A stretch of DNA of 64,000 bases from contig NC_091972.1 of NCBI RefSeq assembly GCF_036711975.1, forward strand, positions 19,969,001 through 20,033,000, read 5' to 3'. The position numbers and the translations under genes were made by a program. Positions 31,242 through 43,020 of this stretch are shown here, in pieces. This DNA is from Onthophagus taurus. Its lineage: Eukaryota > Arthropoda > Insecta > Coleoptera > Scarabaeidae. Below the pieces are notes generated by a model that saw only the letters and a list, made by a program, of their open reading frames with translations, had not been told where the DNA came from and did no database searches. The first letter of the stretch is position 1, and each line of letters starts with the position of its first letter.

Positions 31242-33959
31242 TTGATAGACTCAAAGACCACTTTATCTACTTATGGCACGTTAGCCAACTCAGAAATTTC
31301 TTCTCTTAAATTATTTTCTATCGAAACTGAATTTACAAATCTTTTAAAATCCTTTCCAAATTTAACCACTATTCCAGATTTTAATTTACCTGTTAAACAT
31401 AATGTTAAACATTATATTATAACCGATTCACATCTTCCATTTTGTAGGCCGAGACGACTTGACAAAACTAAATTTGCAATCGCCAAAAGAGAATTCAATG
31501 ATATGGTAGAACTCGGTATTTGTAGATCATCTTCTTCTTCTGTTGCTTCACCCTTACACATGGTACCTAAGAAAGATTGTCAAGACTGGCGTCCTTGTGG
31601 CGACTATCGTCAGTTAAATTTAGTAACGGTACCAGACAGATACCCATTACCTCATTTGCAAGATTTTAATTTGAACCTTCATGGTTGCACAATTTTTTCA
31701 AAAATCGATCTTGTACGAGTGTATCACCAGATACCAGTAGCAGAAGAAGATATCTACAAACCCGCTATCACTACCCCTTTCGGTCTCTATGAGTTCTCTA
31801 GAATGCCATTTGGGTTAAAAAACGCAGCCCAAACGTTTCAACGATTTATAAATGAAGTAACTTCCGGTTTAAGTTTCATTTTTGTCTACCTGGATGATAT
31901 CCTTATTGCTAGTAAAGACAAAAATGAACATTTAATTCACCTTCGACAACTTTTTGAAAGATTAGACAGTTTTGGAATCAACATTAAACCGTCTAAATGT
32001 GTTTTTGGAGTAAGTTCAATAGATTTTTTAAGCCATCATATATCTTCCAAAGGGTCTCGTCCAACTCAATCAAAAATTGAAGCAATAAATAATTTTCCTC
32101 AACCTCAAAATCTGAAAGAACTCCAAAGATTTCTTGGAATGATCAATTTCTATCACAGATTTGTACCCAATTTTTCTGAAATTCTTGGACCCTTGCATTC
32201 TCTTTCGACCACACTTTGCAAAAATAATCAGAAGCAAATTACTGTGTGGACAGACGAGCACACCAACTCTTTTTCACGTGCTAAAGATCTATTATCTCAG
32301 TCCGTATATATCGCGCATCCAAATCCTTCAGCCAATTTGACATTAACAACAGATGCCTCTAATACAGGTATGGGTGCAGTTCTGTCTCAGGCTATTAATA
32401 ATACGACCCAACCCGTTGCTTTCTTTTCAAAAAAGTTATCACCTAGTCAAATAAATTACTCAACTTTTGATAGGGAACTTTTAGCTATTTATTCATCTAT
32501 TAAATATTTCAAACATTTTTTATACGGCAACCAATTTACAATTTACACTGATCACAAACCGTTAGTTAATTCCATTCATTCCAAATCAGATAAAACACCA
32601 AGACAAACACGTTATCTTCATTATATATCTCAATTCACTTCAGACATCAGGTATATTAAAGGCGATTCTAACATTATTGCAGACACAATGTCACGCATTA
32701 ATATAGAATCCCTCAATTTTCCTTATCCTGATTTAAAAGAGATTAAACATGCTCAATCTACAGATCTTCAGTTACAACATCTCTTACAAGCCCAATCGCG
32801 AGGTAATACTAATTTTACACTCGTTGAAGAAAAATCAGTTTTTCCTGATATAACTCTTTGGTGTGATGTCTCAACATCCATTCCTAAAATTTATATTCCC
32901 GAAAAATTTCGCAAACAAATTTTCCAAAAATTTCACAATGTTTCACATCTTGGTATACGTGCAACTCGTCATTTATTAAAGATGCGTTTCTTTTGGCCCC
33001 ACATGAGTAAAGACATTTATCTTTGGACTAGATCATGTATACCATGTCAAAAAACTAAAATTAATAAATATACAAAATCTCCTATAAAGCATATAAAGGT
33101 TCCACAAGGAAGATTTCAACATATACATATAGATCTTGTTGGACCTCTTACTCCTTCTTCTGGTTATTCATATATTTTAACTGTTATTGAACGTTTTACT
33201 CGATGGCCAGAATCTTTTCCGGTTATAGACACTTCAGCAAGCACCATAGCAAATACACTTTTTCAAAATTACTTTTCACGATTTGGTATTCCGCACACAA
33301 TTACTCATGACAAAGGGCGACAATTTGAATCTCAACTTTTTTCAAAATTTGCCATGTTAATTGGTGCTACACAAATTAGTACTTCTGCTTATCATCCGCA
33401 AAGCAATGGAATTTTGGAGAGATTTCATCGTACACTCAAAAATTCCATTGTTGCACGTGGTAATAGCAACAGGTGGTTTCACGATCTTCCAATAATTTTA
33501 TTAGGACTCAGATCGTCTTTAAAAGAAGATCTGGGATGTTCTTCTGCTGAACTTGTGTTTGGACAACCGCTTCGTCTTCCAGGCGAATTCTTTCTTAAGT
33601 CAAACTCTTCGATAGACACAGATCAACTTCTTATTAGCCTGCGTGAATCTTTTGCAAACTTGAGACCAACTCAGACTAACTTTCATTCAAAATTAAAACC
33701 TTTCATACACAAAGAATTGTTTAAATCAAATTTTGTTTTTGTAAAAATTCAAGGAATAAAAAATTCTTTATCGTCCAGATTTGAAGGTCCTTTCAAAGTT
33801 ATTAAGAGAATGGATAAATACTTTGTTATTCTAAAGAATAATCGCCACACTTCAATACATATTGATCATTTACAACCAGCATTCTTGTTGAATGAAACCT
33901 TGCATGATATTAATACTGTTAAAGAAAATCCTAAAAAAGTAAAATTTTCCTTTTTATAA
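31242..33959 (+). CDS. Gypsy pol: RT, RNase H, integrase (copy 1)
   Basis: A 905-residue open frame; it actually extends upstream to about 31145, and the listed ATG is only the first Met. [30 protein letters not shown] and the catalytic YLDDIL. RNase [34 protein letters not shown]. Integrase: HHCC zinc finger ([15 protein letters not shown] then CIPCQK) and DDE residues in [18 protein letters not shown] and [13 protein letters not shown]. All catalytic residues are present. It would make and integrate cDNA if the upstream frame change could be bypassed. Confidence 0.95.
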   Translation: MIDSKTTLSTYGTLANSEISSLKLFSIETEFTNLLKSFPNLTTIPDFNLPVKHNVKHYIITDSHLPFCRPRRLDKTKFAIAKREFNDMVELGICRSSSSSVASPLHMVPKKDCQDWRPCGDYRQLNLVTVPDRYPLPHLQDFNLNLHGCTIFSKIDLVRVYHQIPVAEEDIYKPAITTPFGLYEFSRMPFGLKNAAQTFQRFINEVTSGLSFIFVYLDDILIASKDKNEHLIHLRQLFERLDSFGINIKPSKCVFGVSSIDFLSHHISSKGSRPTQSKIEAINNFPQPQNLKELQRFLGMINFYHRFVPNFSEILGPLHSLSTTLCKNNQKQITVWTDEHTNSFSRAKDLLSQSVYIAHPNPSANLTLTTDASNTGMGAVLSQAINNTTQPVAFFSKKLSPSQINYSTFDRELLAIYSSIKYFKHFLYGNQFTIYTDHKPLVNSIHSKSDKTPRQTRYLHYISQFTSDIRYIKGDSNIIADTMSRINIESLNFPYPDLKEIKHAQSTDLQLQHLLQAQSRGNTNFTLVEEKSVFPDITLWCDVSTSIPKIYIPEKFRKQIFQKFHNVSHLGIRATRHLLKMRFFWPHMSKDIYLWTRSCIPCQKTKINKYTKSPIKHIKVPQGRFQHIHIDLVGPLTPSSGYSYILTVIERFTRWPESFPVIDTSASTIANTLFQNYFSRFGIPHTITHDKGRQFESQLFSKFAMLIGATQISTSAYHPQSNGILERFHRTLKNSIVARGNSNRWFHDLPIILLGLRSSLKEDLGCSSAELVFGQPLRLPGEFFLKSNSSIDTDQLLISLRESFANLRPTQTNFHSKLKPFIHKELFKSNFVFVKIQGIKNSLSSRFEGPFKVIKRMDKYFVILKNNRHTSIHIDHLQPAFLLNETLHDINTVKENPKKVKFSFL

Positions 33960-34129
33960 TTTAAACAAATACTTATTATTTCAACGTATATAATGTCTTT
34001 CTTGTGCAGACTAAAGACAATTGTTACCACCCCCTATGGATTTCCTTTCCTTCTTCGTTCTTTTTATTTCTATGTTTGAAACATCGTCATTACTTTAAAT
34101 TTTTAATTTTTATTGAAGGGGGGAATAAT

Positions 34130-34358
34130 TGTAGCGCATCACGCACTCTTATTATTTTTATATAGAAACATCATGTTATATCACCATGGGTTGTTATATC
34201 AACATAATGTATTTTCCCATGGCGATTTTGTTATAGTCATAAAATAATAAATAAACTGGTAGACAAACATAAAACAGTCTACCAAATACTCCATTTTAAT
34301 TTTTAATATTTTATTATATAATTAATTAATATAGAGTTACAAATAAATATACTCTATA
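34130..34358 (+). repeat. 3' LTR of Gypsy copy 1
   Basis: 229 bp, identical by eye to 29371-29599. Preceded by the purine tract at about 34116-34126. Confidence 0.95.
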
Positions 34359-34900
34359 CTAGTAAAGAGAGTTTACAGGTAAGACATTATGACGTTGAAA
34401 CAGCATATTTAAATGGAGACTTAAAACACGTATATTTAAAACCACCGTTTGGTTTAAATACAACTAAAGTTTGCAAGTTGTTAAAAAAATTGTATGGGTT
34501 AAAACAAGGTGCTAACGAATGATTTAAAAAATTACAGCAACTTCTGATTGAAAATAATTTTAAACAAAGCGAAAATGATCATTGCTTATATTTTAAAGAA
34601 GTTAATGAAGATGTGTTATACTTATCTGTCTATGTAGATGATATATGTTGTGTAGCAAAATTTGATAAAACTTTTGATAATATAGAGCGAGCACTAAATA
34701 ATTATTTCAAAATTAAATTGTTGGCAGAAATTACAGAATTTCTAGGTGTTCAAATAGAAAGAGATGATCAACATTTTCAACTACATCAAAGAAAATATAT
34801 ATCAAGAAAATTAAAAGAATTTGGTTTAGAAGACGATAAGAATAGTGATATACCAATGAACACAGGATATAGAAAAGATGATTTAACCGGAATTGACTGA
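34359..34900 (+). pseudogene. Copia RT, C-terminal half
   Basis: Resumes directly after the Gypsy insertion: RHYDVETAYLNGDL (motif A), CKLLKKLYGLKQG, then a stop where Trp is expected (AACGAATGATTT near 34521), then YLSVYVDDICCV (motif C, YVDD) and FLGVQIERD. It ends at DDLTGID with a stop near 34898, after which Gypsy copy 2 begins. RNase H and the 3' LTR of Copia are not found. Confidence 0.85.
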
Positions 34901-35270
34901 AGCAGATATTTCTGCATGATTTTCATGATTTTCCTTTATTAAAAGCCATCAGTGATTTAACTTCAACTTGTCAAACTTTGTTGCAAACTGTAACACAACA
35001 ACACACATCTATTACATCTATTCAAAATAAAATAAATAACTTACAACAGAGTGTTGAAGATATAAATTCTTTACAACGTCAGTGTTGTTCACATTGTCGT
35101 TACAATGACAATTCTTCATTTCGTTCGCGCAATCGTACTCCTTCTCGAGAACGTTCAAACGTTTGTAAATTTCATAGCAGATATGGTACCAAAGCTTATA
35201 GTTGTGAAGGTACTTGGTGTAAATTCCATAATTTAATAAAAAATAAACAAACTACATCTTATTCAAATTC

Positions 35271-35277
35271 AAAAAAC
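35271..35277 (+). promoter_or_regulatory. -1 frameshift heptamer, Gypsy copy 2
   Basis: A AAA AAC followed by the gag stop, identical to copy 1. Confidence 0.6.
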
Positions 35278-38200
35278 TAATTAAAGTTTCGATAGAAAAA
35301 TCCTCACCTTCTTCAAAATCAATTAACCAAATATCTTCCAGACTTTTTGTATATGATAATAAAAATAACCTGCGATTTTTGATTGACACCGGAGCTGATA
35401 TTTCTGTCATTCCAAATAAATTTTATCCCTTAAATCAAAAAGACTCACAGTCCATACTTACTGCGGCTAACGGTTCTGTACTCGATACTTATGGTAAAAA
35501 ATTACTAACCTTAATTTTCCTTTCGTTTTCACTATTGCGAATGTTACAAAACCAATTATTGGAGCTGATTTCCTCAATAAATTCGCCATTTTAGTTGATA
35601 TAAAAAATCGACAATTGATAAACTCAAAGACCACTTTATCTACTTATGGCACGTTAGCCAACTCAGAAATTTCTTCTCTTAAATTATTTTCTATCGAAAC
35701 TGAATTTACAAATCTTTTAAAATCCTTTCCAAATTTAACCACTATTCCAGATTTTAATTTACCTGTTAAACATAATGTTAAACATTATATTATAACCGAT
35801 TCACATCTTTCATTTTGTAGGCCGAGACGACTTGACAAAACTAAATTTGCAATCGCCAAAAGAGAATTCAATGATATGGTAGCACTCGGTATTTGTAGAT
35901 CATCTTCTTCTTCTGTTGCTTTACCCTTACACATGGTACCTAAAAAAGATTGTCAAGACTGGCGTCCTTGTGGCGACTATCGTCAATTAAATTTAGTAAC
36001 GGTACCAGACAGATACCCATTACCTCATTTGCAAGATTTTAATTTGAACCTTCATGGCTGCACATTTTTTTCAAAAATCGATCTTGTACGAGCGTATCAC
36101 CAGATACCAGTAGCAGAAGAAGATATCTACAAAACCGCTATCACTACCCCTTTCGGTCTCTATGAGTTCTCTAGAATGCCATTTGGGTTAAAAAAACGCA
36201 GCCCAAACGTTTCAACGATTTATAAATGAAGTAACTTCCGGTTTAAGTTTCATTTTTGTCTACCTGGATGATATCCTTATTGCTAGTAAAGACAAAAATG
36301 AACATTTAATTCACCTTCGACAACTTTTTGAAAGATTAGACAGTTTTGGAATCAACATTAAACCGTCTAAATGTGTTTTTGGAGTAAGTTCAATAGATTT
36401 TTTAAGCCATCATATATCTTCCAAAGGGTCTCGTCCAACTCAATCAAAAATTGAAGCAATAAATAATTTTCCTCAACCTCAAAATCTGAAAGAACTCCAA
36501 AGATTTCTTGGAATGATCAATTTCTATCACAGATTTGTACCCAATTTTTCTGAAATTCTTGGACCCTTGCATTCTCTTTCGACCACACTTTGCAAAAATA
36601 ATCAGAAGCAAATTACTGTGTGGACAAACGAGCACACCAACTCTTTTTCACGTGCTAAAGATCTATTATCTCAGTCCGTATATATCGCGCATCCAAATCC
36701 TTCAGCCAATTTGACATTAACAACAGATGCCTCTAATACAGGTATGGGTGCAGTTCTGTCTCAGGCTATTAATAATACGACCCAACACGTTGCTTTCTTT
36801 TCAAAAAAGTTATCACCTAGTCAAATAAATTACTCAACTTTTGATAGGGAACTTTTAGCTATTTATTCATCTATTAAATATTTCAAACATTTTTTATACG
36901 GCAACCAATTTACAATTTACACTGATCACAAACCGTTAGTTAATTCCATTCATTCCAAATCAGATAAAACACCAAGACAAACACGTTATCTTCATTATAT
37001 ATCTCAATTCACTTCAGACATCAGGTATATTAAAGGCGATTCTAACATTATTGCAGACACAATGTCACGCATTAATATAGAATCCCTCAATTTTTCTTCT
37101 CCTGATTTAAAAGAGATTAAACATGCTCAATCTACAGATCTTCAGTTACAACATCTCTTACAAGCCCAATCGCGAGGTAATACTAATTTTACACTCGTTG
37201 AAGAAAAATCAGTTTTTCCTGAGATAACTCTTTGGTATGATGTCTCAACATCCATTCCTAAAATTTATATTCCCGAAAAATTTCGCAAACAAATTTTCCA
37301 AAAATTTCACAATGTTTCACATCTTGGTATACGTGCAACTCGTCATTTATTAAAGATGCGTTTCTTTTGGCCCCACATGAGTAAAGACATTTATCTTTGG
37401 ACTAGATCATGTATACCATTTCAAAAAACTAAAATTAATAAATATACAAAATCTCCTAAAGAGCATATAAATGTTCCACAAGGAAGATTTCAACATATAC
37501 ATATAGATCTTGTTACTATAGACCTCTTACTCCTTCTTCTGGTTATTCATATATTTTAACTGTTATTGAACGTTTTACTCGATGGCCAGAAGCTTTTCCG
37601 GTTATAGACACTTCAGCAAGCACCATAGCAAATACACTTTTTCAAAATTACTTTTCACGATTTGGTATTCCTCACACAATTACTCATGACAAAGGGCGAC
37701 AATTTGAATCTCAACTTTTTTCAAAATTTGCCATGTTAATTGGTGCTACACAAATTAGTACTTCTGCTTATCATCCCCAAAGCAATGGAATTTTGGAGAG
37801 ATTTCATCGTACACTCAAAAATTCCATTGTTGCACGTGGTAGTAGCAACAGGTGGTTTCACGATCTTCCAATAATTTTATTAGGACTCAGATCTTCTTTA
37901 AAAGAAGATCTGGGATGTTCTTCTGCTGAACTTGTGTTTGGACAACCGCTTCGTCTTCCAGGCGAATTCTTTCTTAAGTCAAACTCTTCGATAGACATAG
38001 ATCAACTTCTTTTGCAAACTTGAGACCAACTCAGACTAACTTTCATTCAAAATTAAAACCTTTCATACACAAAGAATTGTTGAAATCAAATTTTGTTTTT
38101 GTAAAAATTCAAGGAATAAAAAATTCTTTATCATCCAGATTTGAAGGTCCTTTCAAAGTTATTAGGAGAATGGATAAATACTTTGTTATTCTAAAGAATA

Positions 38201-38489
38201 ATCGCCACACTTCAATACATATTGATCATTTACAACCAGAATTCTTGTTGAATGAAACCTTGCATGATATTAATACTGTTAAAGAAAATCCTAAAAAAGT
38301 AAAATTTTCCTTTTTATAATTTAATCAAATACTTATTATTTCAATGTATATAATGTCTTTCTTGTGCAGAATAAAGACAATTGTTACCACCCTCCATGGA
38401 TTTCCGTTTCTTCTTCGTTCTTTTTATTTCTATGTTTGAAACATCGTCATTAATTTAAATTTTTAATTTTTATTGAAGGGGGGAATAAT

Positions 38490-38718
38490 TGTAGCGCATC
38501 ACGCACTCTTATTATTTTTATATAGAAACATCATGTTATATCACCATGGGTTGTTATATCAACATAATGTATTTTCCCATGGCGATTTTGTTATAGTTAT
38601 AAAATAATAAATAAACGGATAGACACACATAAAACAGTCTATCAAATACTCCATTTTAATTTTTAATATTTTATTATACGATTAATTAATATAGAGTTAC
38701 AAATAAATATGCTCTATA
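38490..38718 (+). repeat. 3' LTR of Gypsy copy 2
   Basis: 229 bp; differs from the LTRs of copy 1 at several positions (for example AAACGGATAGACACAC against AAACTGGTAGACAAAC), so it is an older copy. Confidence 0.9.
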
Positions 38719-39079
38719 ATAAGATTCTGTTCATAATTGGCAAAAATAAAATTCCCGCAAAAGCCATAAAGTTGTTTAATTAATCAAGAAAGTCCATCAC
38801 AATAAAGAAAAAGCAAAACCACGTTACGTCAATTGGCGACAAGACGTCATGTCATTCAATCAAGTTAGAACAAGCCCAGTCCCGCAATAATTAAGATTAC
38901 AAACTAGTTTACAGTAGTGTGCCGGTGAGTAAGGTCATTTTTCATTCTTGTAAATCTAATATAAAGAGGAATCAAAAAAATTTTCAACAATTTTTATTTA
39001 ACAAAAACAGATATTAAAAAATTTAATGTACTTTAATAGAAAATCTAAACGTATGTTTTAGACAATTTTTTATTAAAAA
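38719..39079 (+). other. Retrotransposon leader sequence
   Basis: The first 60 bases match 21181-21240 of the Copia region. Then ATTGGCGACAAGACG (about 38829) looks like a primer-binding site and is followed by a gag leader. The LTR expected before it is absent. Confidence 0.4.
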
Positions 39080-39689
39080 TGATAGACCCTGCTGATGGTG
39101 ACAATACCGCGCTTCTTATCCCGACATTTGGTTTCGGCAAATTGAAGCACAGTTCACTTTAACTAGAATTAGCAGTGAAAAAACAAAATTTAACGTTCTT
39201 TTGACAAATTTACCCACTAAGATCATCTCCACCGTGGTAGATCTCCTACAGAATCAATCAAACACGAATCCATATTCTTCACTCAAAAAATTGTTAATTG
39301 ACAGGTTATCATTGAGTGAAGAAAAACGTCTGGATGATGTTCTGTTAGATTCGCAAATGGGAAATCAAAAACCGTCAGATTTTTATCGAGCGATGTTGAC
39401 CACAGTTGGTGGTTCTCAGGTGGTTAGTCCAAATTTACTATTAAAATTGTGGCAAAGGAGACTACCTCGAGTTGTTTTGGTTGCACTCTTCACTTCTGGC
39501 AAAGAGGACGTTGTGGACATTCTTTCCATTGCCGACAAGATGTGGGAATCAATGAATTTGACGTCGACCTCAACACACCTCTCGGAAGTTCAAAAACATC
39601 ACACCACCACACGACGAATTACTAACAATAATCCAAAATCTGACGTTAACGCACTAGTGACTACTGAGGTTTTACTTGTTGTGAATTAA
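39080..39689 (+). pseudogene. Gypsy gag, fourth copy (fragment)
   Basis: A related gag, diverged from copy 1. ATG near 39080 (MIDPADGDN), frameshift, then 39201-39689 with LIDRLSLSEEKRLDDVLLDS, MGNQKPSDFYRAM and DILSIADKMWES. The frame ends at 39689 and no pol follows. On the opposite strand at about 39881 lies a TGTAGCG LTR-like start, so the fragment is joined to an inverted Gypsy piece. Confidence 0.8.
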
Positions 39690-40377
39690 ATAATATTTGT
39701 CAGTATAACCTCTTTTAAGGATAAAAATAACAATGCGTGTTACGTTATGAAATGATGAAAATGAACTGAAGTTTTATTTTAAATGTAAACAATAGTAAAT
39801 TTTCATGACAACGCCATGGTATACTGATTTAACAAATATTAGAATTTAAAATCAGGTAGGTTCTGTGATGGTAACGCTACAGATACTCCCCTGCGCAAAA
39901 TATTCAACCGGTGGAAAGGAATAAATAAAAATATTACATGGAATTAGTCGAGTATTGTGAGGTGTGGATACTGCCGATAAATTGTGCACCTCATATAATC
40001 TTGCAAGGAATATAAGACGATGGCTAGCTGTAGTATTTTTTGCCATGCTGAACGTTACGAGCATAAATGCACTGATAATTTATTTTGAGAATAATTAAAA
40101 ATCTATTCGCAGAAAAATGTTCCTCAAAAGGTTAGCACAGGAATTAGTCTTGCCCTAATTGAAGCGAAGAGGTCAGCAAACTCTGGGAATGCCTAAAGAT
40201 ATGCAAAAAAGATTGAAACGTTTTCAATCTACCAATGGCAACGAGGAAGATACTCAAAACAGAGAACAATATGATGGTGGTGCTATCAAAGTATGATTAC
40301 AAAAATTGTCATAAATCAATATGTTTATCACATATTCAGACATTTTGTCATAGTTGTGCTCAAAGCTTATTACTGTA
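39690..40377 (-). other. Possible inverted Gypsy LTR and unidentified sequence
   Basis: On the minus strand AGGGGAGTATCTGTAGCGTTACC (39870-39892) resembles purine tract plus LTR start of the Gypsy copies, and CCATGGCG occurs downstream as in those LTRs. The minus-strand frame 39852-40064 gives 70 residues I do not recognise. Nothing else is seen. Confidence 0.35.
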
Positions 40378-41589
40378 CAGGGTGGGCAAATTTGGGTGTT
40401 ATTATAGGCTATCTCAGAAACTATAAGAGATACAAAAAAAGTAGGTGCCATGTCCCGTTCTCTTTTTCCGAGACTAATCCAATCCCGTAAAGACCAAATC
40501 TCTATCTTCTTTTGTTTTTAAGTTATAGCCAAAAAGTCAAATGTTAGTGATTTCAAAAAATGCTCATATTTCGTTTATTTTTGAAATTAGAGAAATGGGG
40601 TTAATGCATTCTTAAGACACTTTTTTGAGTAGAATATACTGCCGTTGAAAAATTTTTAACATAGCTGATAATTTTTGAGATATAACATAAAGTTGTATTT
40701 TTTTAAATACAAACTATACTTTATTATGATGTTACTGAAAAGAGTATATTTTTAGCTTTCCAATGATGTATCGCACGCATGATGTTTCTGCGGAAAATAA
40801 GCGTTATTTTCTTTAAATAAAATTAAATATAGAATATATTGGAGTCCGCTTTGAAGATGATACATAAGTCTTCATATCCCCATTCAACCGGTGTTTCAAT
40901 GGAAACTCCGCTCCCAGTTTATGATTCCTAATTTTCCTCTATCTCACCCAATTTCAAAAGAAAAGATTGCTGATATCAAAAAACTTCTACATCTTATGTT
41001 TGGGGAAAACTGGGAAAATACTACCGAAGATTTCATTCATTGATGTTCATTGATTCATTCTGTTCTAATCTTACAACCAGTAAGTACCAGTAAGTTGAGT
41101 AGAAGAAGATGACAGTTTATGACTCTTTAGTTCCTGAAGTTGTCCATATTTAATTACTCATTAATTAATACATTTCTTGTATTTTTAATAAACAAACTTT
41201 AAATGCTAATCATTTTTTATTAGTGAACAAAGTCAGGGATAAGATGCTGAGAAATTTAAATTAACTATTCAAAGTTTTTATTCGTTGGTACAAAACCAAC
41301 TTATCCTGAACAATGGTACAAAACCAACTTTATTCTGTCCTATTCGTGCAAAACCATATATTATAGCCACTAGGTAGTATTTACTGTCCGGACCCGCCTA
41401 CTATAATCAAACTTTCGCGCTTACTATTTTCGAATTGAAAATTAACTCTTATTTTCTGCAAATACACCATACATGCGATACATAATTGGAAAGCTAAAAA
41501 TATGCTCTTTTCTTTAACATCGTAATCAAGTATAGTTTGTATTTAAAAAAACACAACTTTGTGTTGTATCTCAAAAATCATCAAGTATG

Positions 41590-42631
41590 CAGGGTCTTTT
41601 AAAACAACGTTTAAATATTTATAGGGGTAGTGCTACAGTAAGTCGAAAAGTGTTAATCAACATGGGTCCGAAAATCAACCGTTTTCGCCATACAGGATGT
41701 TCAAATTTTTGGGACTACGTTTTTTCTTTTAAACTGTAACTACTACAGATTTGATAATTGGCTAATCGATACAGTATGAAACTGTCTCTTTTTGAGAGTA
41801 GTATGATGTTTCCATTGCTTCCAGTTAGTATAAGTTATTCCATTACAAAATGTTATGCCATTAGTTACCAAAATTTGGCCATTACAAGGAGTAGGCTTTG
41901 CCTTACGTACAATCTGCTAACATACATTAATTTGACGTTTCGTTCAAATTACGAAATAATCAAACTCCAGTAATTTGATTTTGCGAAACCTGAAGTAAAA
42001 TCGTTTGCAATGGTCTTGTATTCAAATGCTGAAATGAGCGATATGGTGTTTATGTACGGCCATGTCAATGGAAATATGAAACATTTCCCAATCGCCGGCT
42101 AACAGGGTTGCTAGACAATTCGTGAAAACTACGGGCTATTTGAAAGAGTTCGGGCTTCCTTTGAACGTAGAATGAGAAACTGTATTGATGTTGCTGGTCG
42201 ACATTTTGAACATCTTCAGTAAAAAGCTTCGTTTTGATTAGTATTAGTATTACGTTGTGTCATTTCAATTTTTCTAATAATTTTTTTTTTCGAATTAATG
42301 TTGTTTAGAATTAAGCCATCTAATTGTTAAATAAAATTTTTGAATTTTCTGAAAAATAGTGGTATTTATTTTCACTTCCTGTCTAACCGGAAGCAATGGA
42401 ATCATCATACTATTCGCAAAAAGAGACAGTGTTATACTGTATCGATTTGCCAAGTATCAAATCTGTAGTAGTTATAGTTTAAAAGAAAAAACGTAGAGTC
42501 CCAAAAAATTTGAACATTCTGTATCTCGAAATCGGTTGAGTTTCAGACCCATGTTGATTAACATCTTTCGACTTGTTTTCGACTGTAGTAGTACCCCTAT
42601 AAATATTTAAACGTTGTTCTAAAACACCCTG
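41590..42631. mobile_element. Internally deleted transposon nested in the right arm of the previous element
   Basis: Ends CAGGGTSTTTTA with inverted repeats of about 250 bp (including the TATAGGGGTA and CAAAAAGAGACAG blocks), between TA-containing flanks. Inside are only the two ends of a transposase gene (42010-42222). It is a classic internally deleted derivative. Confidence 0.8.
42010..42222 (+). pseudogene. Transposase N-terminus fused to C-terminus
   Basis: 42010-42102 reads MVLYSNAEMSDMVFMYGHVN then a stop: the start of a DUF4817-type transposase. 42115-42222 reads ENYGLFERVRASFERRMRNC then DVAGRHFEHLQ and a stop: the typical C-terminus of the same family (compare GGQLEHTL at 20068). 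The catalytic middle is missing. Confidence 0.75.
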
Positions 42632-42908
42632 TATTTAAAACTTTTCAACGGCAGTATATTCCACTTAAAAAAGTATGTTAAGAACGTATCAACCCCATTC
42701 CTATAATTTGAAAAATAAACGAAATATGAGCATTTTTTGAAATCACGAAAATTTGACTTTTTGGCTATAGCTTAAAAACAAAAGAAGATAGAGGTTTGAT
42801 GTTTGGGGGATTGAATTAGTCTCGAAAAAAGGGACCGGGACATGGCACCTACTTTTTTCGTATCTCTTATAGTTTCTGAGATTGCCTATAACAACACCCA
42901 AATTGGCG

Positions 42909-43020
42909 CTAAGTGCGCCAATTTATCTATCGGATAAACTTATAGGGAGGTGGTACAACCGGCCCTAAGTGCGCCAATTTATCTATCGGATAAACTTATC
43001 GGGAGGTGGTACAACCGGCC
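42909..43020 (+). repeat. Exact-length 56-bp tandem duplication
   Basis: The unit starting CTAAGTGCGCCAATTTATC occurs at 42909 and 42965 with a single difference (CTTATAGGG against CTTATCGGG). The first unit overlaps the palindrome GGCGCTAAGTGCGCC at the truncated tip of the neighbouring element. Confidence 0.85.

Larger units (their letters stand above)
29371..34358 (+). mobile_element. Ty3/Gypsy retrotransposon, copy 1, near-intact and recent
   Basis: A complete 4988-bp element: two identical 229-bp LTRs, primer-binding site, gag, protease, RT, RNase H, integrase, and a purine tract (AAGGGGGGAATAAT) before the 3' LTR. The 5-bp target duplication is CTAGT. There is no envelope gene. The only clear lesion is a frame change between protease and RT, shared with copy 2. 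Confidence 0.95.
34914..38718 (+). mobile_element. Ty3/Gypsy retrotransposon, copy 2, 5'-truncated and decayed
   Basis: Nearly the same sequence as copy 1 from the middle of gag (HDFPLLKAISD) to the 3' LTR (38490-38718). The 5' LTR and the first two thirds of gag are missing. Damage private to this copy: an extra A in an A-run at about 36191 (breaks RT before motif C), a Cys to Phe change in the integrase zinc finger (CIPFQK), a small insertion near 37514 and a 19-20 bp deletion near 38010. The 3' flank differs from that of copy 1, so it is an independent insertion. Confidence 0.9.
40378..42903. mobile_element. Inverted-repeat DNA element, itself interrupted by another
   Basis: The left terminal repeat (40378 to about 40830, starting CAGGGTGGGCAAATTTGGG after TA) matches the right side in reverse complement in two pieces, 42632-42903 and about 41390-41589. 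The break in the right arm is filled by the element at 41590-42631. The last 14 or so bases of the right tip are missing. The centre (about 40865-41045) keeps a C-terminal-looking reading, PISKEKIADIKKLL then MFGENWEN, of unknown family. Confidence 0.75.

Noticed and set aside
39852..40064. 70-residue minus-strand ORF as a host exon
   Set aside because: It ends in what looks like a Gypsy purine tract and LTR start, and I recognise no family.
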